Part shown: piece by piece, positions 62,754 to 64,000 of the stretch
How the letters are laid out: each line of letters opens with the position of its first letter
How positions within the stretch are numbered: the stretch's first letter is position 1
Origin: Clostridium sp.
GTDB taxonomy: Bacteria; Bacteroidota; Bacteroidia; Bacteroidales; Muribaculaceae
Assembly: GCA_023663805.1 (NCBI GenBank)
Contig: JAMPGR010000002.1
Span: 34,560 to 98,559, forward strand
Length of the DNA stretch: 64,000 bases
Direction: 5' to 3'
Notes under the pieces: generated by a model
Databases searched by the model: none
The model's input: the letters and a program-made list of their open reading frames with translations, nothing else
Told to the model about the DNA's origin: nothing
Position numbers and translations under genes: made by a program

Positions 62754-63205
62754 GTATGTCGCCCGACGAGGCCGCTGACCCGCTTCCGGGCCGTAGCGGC
62801 AGAGATGAACTGTTCGGGCGGGGTCAACTCGGGGAAAATCCATCGGATGAACTGGCTGACGGTCGTCACGGCGCCGCTGACCGTCTCTTCGATGTAGCGG
62901 CTGGTCAGCCAGAGGGCCAGACGGCGACGGGAGGGGTTGACGGGGCGGAAGGTTCCGCGCAGGGTCTGGTGGAGTATGCGCGAGGCCTGCTCGGGTGAGA
63001 GCCAGACGCGCGAGGCGCCCTCGGCGACGACCGCCTCCCAGATTTCGTCCATCGACATCTTCGCGCAGGCGGGGTCGCTCAGTTTCGAATAGAAGATCTG
63101 CTGGAGTTCGGCGTCGCGCTCTGCGATGAAATCGACTACGCGGGTCTTCGGGCGGCGGCGGGCGGGGTTCTGATTGGTTTGTGTGTGTTTTCCAGGGTTA
63201 AGCAT
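62747..63205 (-). CDS. Unrecognised small protein before the terminase (possible small subunit)
   Basis: This 152-residue, basic and mostly helical protein contains MSMDEIWEAVVAEGASRVWL and PSRRRLALWLTSRYIEETVS. Its position 26 bases before the large terminase gene is where the small terminase subunit usually lies, but I recognise no helix-turn-helix of that family with confidence. It starts divergently from the S24 regulator, across a 154-base gap. Confidence 0.55.
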   Translation of the reverse strand: MLNPGKHTQTNQNPARRRPKTRVVDFIAERDAELQQIFYSKLSDPACAKMSMDEIWEAVVAEGASRVWLSPEQASRILHQTLRGTFRPVNPSRRRLALWLTSRYIEETVSGAVTTVSQFIRWIFPELTPPEQFISAATARKRVSGLVGRHTN

Positions 63206-63359
63206 AATTTTTTTGAGTGATTTGTTGTTTATGTCTGATGTTATTCCTAATTTTGTAGTCGAAGGATGGATTGTTAGTCATTTCTGTCTAACTCGACTGC
63301 GAAGTTACGACACATATGTCTTACTGTCCAAATTATTAACTTTCCTTAACAAAATCGAC
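63206..63359. other. Divergent control region between the phage-type genes and the S24 regulator
   Basis: A plus-strand -7 box lies at 63248-63255, and a TAACTTTC near-match at 63338-63345 close to the regulator ATG. A short palindrome ACATATGT (63312-63319), within GACACATATGTC, is a candidate operator half. No gene is seen here. Confidence 0.4.
63223..63255 (+). promoter_or_regulatory. Promoter for the S24 regulator gene
   Basis: GTTG at 63223-63226, 21 bases, TAATTTTG at 63248-63255. The -7 fits fully, the -33 only partly. The leader would be about 100 bases. Confidence 0.5.
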
Positions 63360-64000
63360 ATGACCGATGACCCGACAAAATTAGAATCGATACGCAGCCG
63401 CCTGCGCGGATTGCTGCGCGACAAAGGTGTGACCGTCAACCGTCTGGCCGACGGCGACGCGGCTCTCCAGCGGCGCCTCTCGCGCCAGTTGAACGAGGAG
63501 GTCAACTTGACGGTCGACACGATACTGTATTTTCTGAACGCCTTCCCCGGATTGTCGGCCTCGTGGGTTCTCGAGGGTCAGGGGAATCCCTTTCCTTCGG
63601 AGGATGAACTGTCGATAGACTGCGGCTCTGTTCGGCGGCTCCAGGGTCGTTTCACGGACCGCATCGATCCGGAGAATTCGATTCCGGTCTATTCAGTCGA
63701 GGCTTCGGCGAATCTCGATACGCTCCAGGCCGGCGAGGGCTACGAGGAGCATATAATCGGAACGGTCCATGTCCCGAACGTTCCGCGGTGTGACGGGGCG
63801 ACCTATGTCCGCGGCGATTCGATGTATCCGTTGCTCCAGTCGGGCGATCTGATCGGTTTCCGCCAGTTGCCGGTCAGCCGCGAGAGTATCTTTTTCGGGG
63901 AGATCTATCTGATTTCGCTCGATGTCGACGGAGACCGCTATCTGACGGTCAAATATATCCAGCCGAGTATGACGGGCGACCAGTATGTCACGCTCGAAAG
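63360..64000 (+). CDS. LexA/CI-like S24 regulator (cut by window end)
   Basis: 213 complete codons are seen before the right edge. An N-terminal helix-turn-helix-like part (about 8-75, ending SASWVLEGQGNPF, close to the usual 'xxWLLtGeG' end of CI-like domains) is followed by an S24 peptidase domain. The nucleophile is S154 (VRGDSMYP), with the lysine at K198 (YLTVKYI). Such proteins repress phage or SOS genes and cleave themselves on DNA damage. It is divergent from the terminase-type genes, as expected for a prophage repressor. Confidence 0.8.
   Translation, partial: MTDDPTKLESIRSRLRGLLRDKGVTVNRLADGDAALQRRLSRQLNEEVNLTVDTILYFLNAFPGLSASWVLEGQGNPFPSEDELSIDCGSVRRLQGRFTDRIDPENSIPVYSVEASANLDTLQAGEGYEEHIIGTVHVPNVPRCDGATYVRGDSMYPLLQSGDLIGFRQLPVSRESIFFGEIYLISLDVDGDRYLTVKYIQPSMTGDQYVTLE

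Noticed and set aside
63360..63545. Minus-strand frame opposite the S24 regulator
   Set aside because: A small frame at 63305-63520 is the antisense of the regulator's DNA-binding part and has no features.

Overview
The window reads as a chromosomal segment of a fairly GC-rich Bacteroidales bacterium, possibly a Muribaculaceae relative (the family placement is inference). Support comes from repeated Bacteroidota-type promoters (TTTG, about 19-20 bases, TAnnTTTG), a short 286-residue RpoD, a secreted C10 protease with a type IX sorting tail, a FimB/Mfa2-like lipoprotein, a menD-menB-menC-menE cluster, and many lipoproteins and beta-barrel proteins. No rRNA, tRNA, CRISPR array or insertion sequence was seen. 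Layout: 1-7345 holds a cut gene end, a secreted streptopain-type protease and a 1513-residue P-loop NTPase of STAND-like build. 7346-7731 is a gene-free repeat element. 7732-13824 is a minus-strand block: MtaB, an LpxL-type acyltransferase and a glycosyltransferase, then YihY and AI-2E type membrane proteins. 13970-17979 is plus-strand: L31 type B, a lactonase-fold lipoprotein, a beta-barrel protein, L19 and an AraC-type regulator. 17980-18273 carries a second, palindromic copy of the repeat element. 18274-22841 is the menaquinone block. 22927-26940 holds a fimbrial-type lipoprotein, two small proteins, an M18 aminopeptidase and a compact three-gene DUF3791/DUF3990 cassette that is AT-rich and likely acquired. 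27022-37504 is a long minus-strand run: trigger factor, ClpP, ClpX, RecQ, FtsE, a TrmH-type methylase, RadA, a META lipoprotein and PlsC. Its first genes form a proteostasis group and the rest are repair, division and membrane genes. 37719-47083 is plus-strand housekeeping: PrfA, PyrF, Pgk, an NlpC/P60 peptidase, a DAACS symporter, a NatAB-like exporter and RpoD. 47155-51096 (minus) holds a four-helix-bundle/zinc-ribbon protein, a TPR protein, a PstS-like lipoprotein and a small membrane protein. 51301-57906 (plus) holds RarA, SerC, SerA, a six-hairpin glycosidase-like lipoprotein, a YfcE-like phosphodiesterase and a SPOR-like lipoprotein. 57931-63205 (minus) is phage-derived: a large terminase, a tail/stabilisation-like protein and a small unknown. 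A divergent LexA/CI-like S24 regulator runs off the right end. The features most worth a second look are the STAND-like NTPase, the DUF3791/DUF3990 trio, the dispersed hairpin element found at three convergent gene junctions (one copy supplies the stop codon of plsC), the in-phase 8-bp tandem arrays at gene borders, and the reduced phage cluster.
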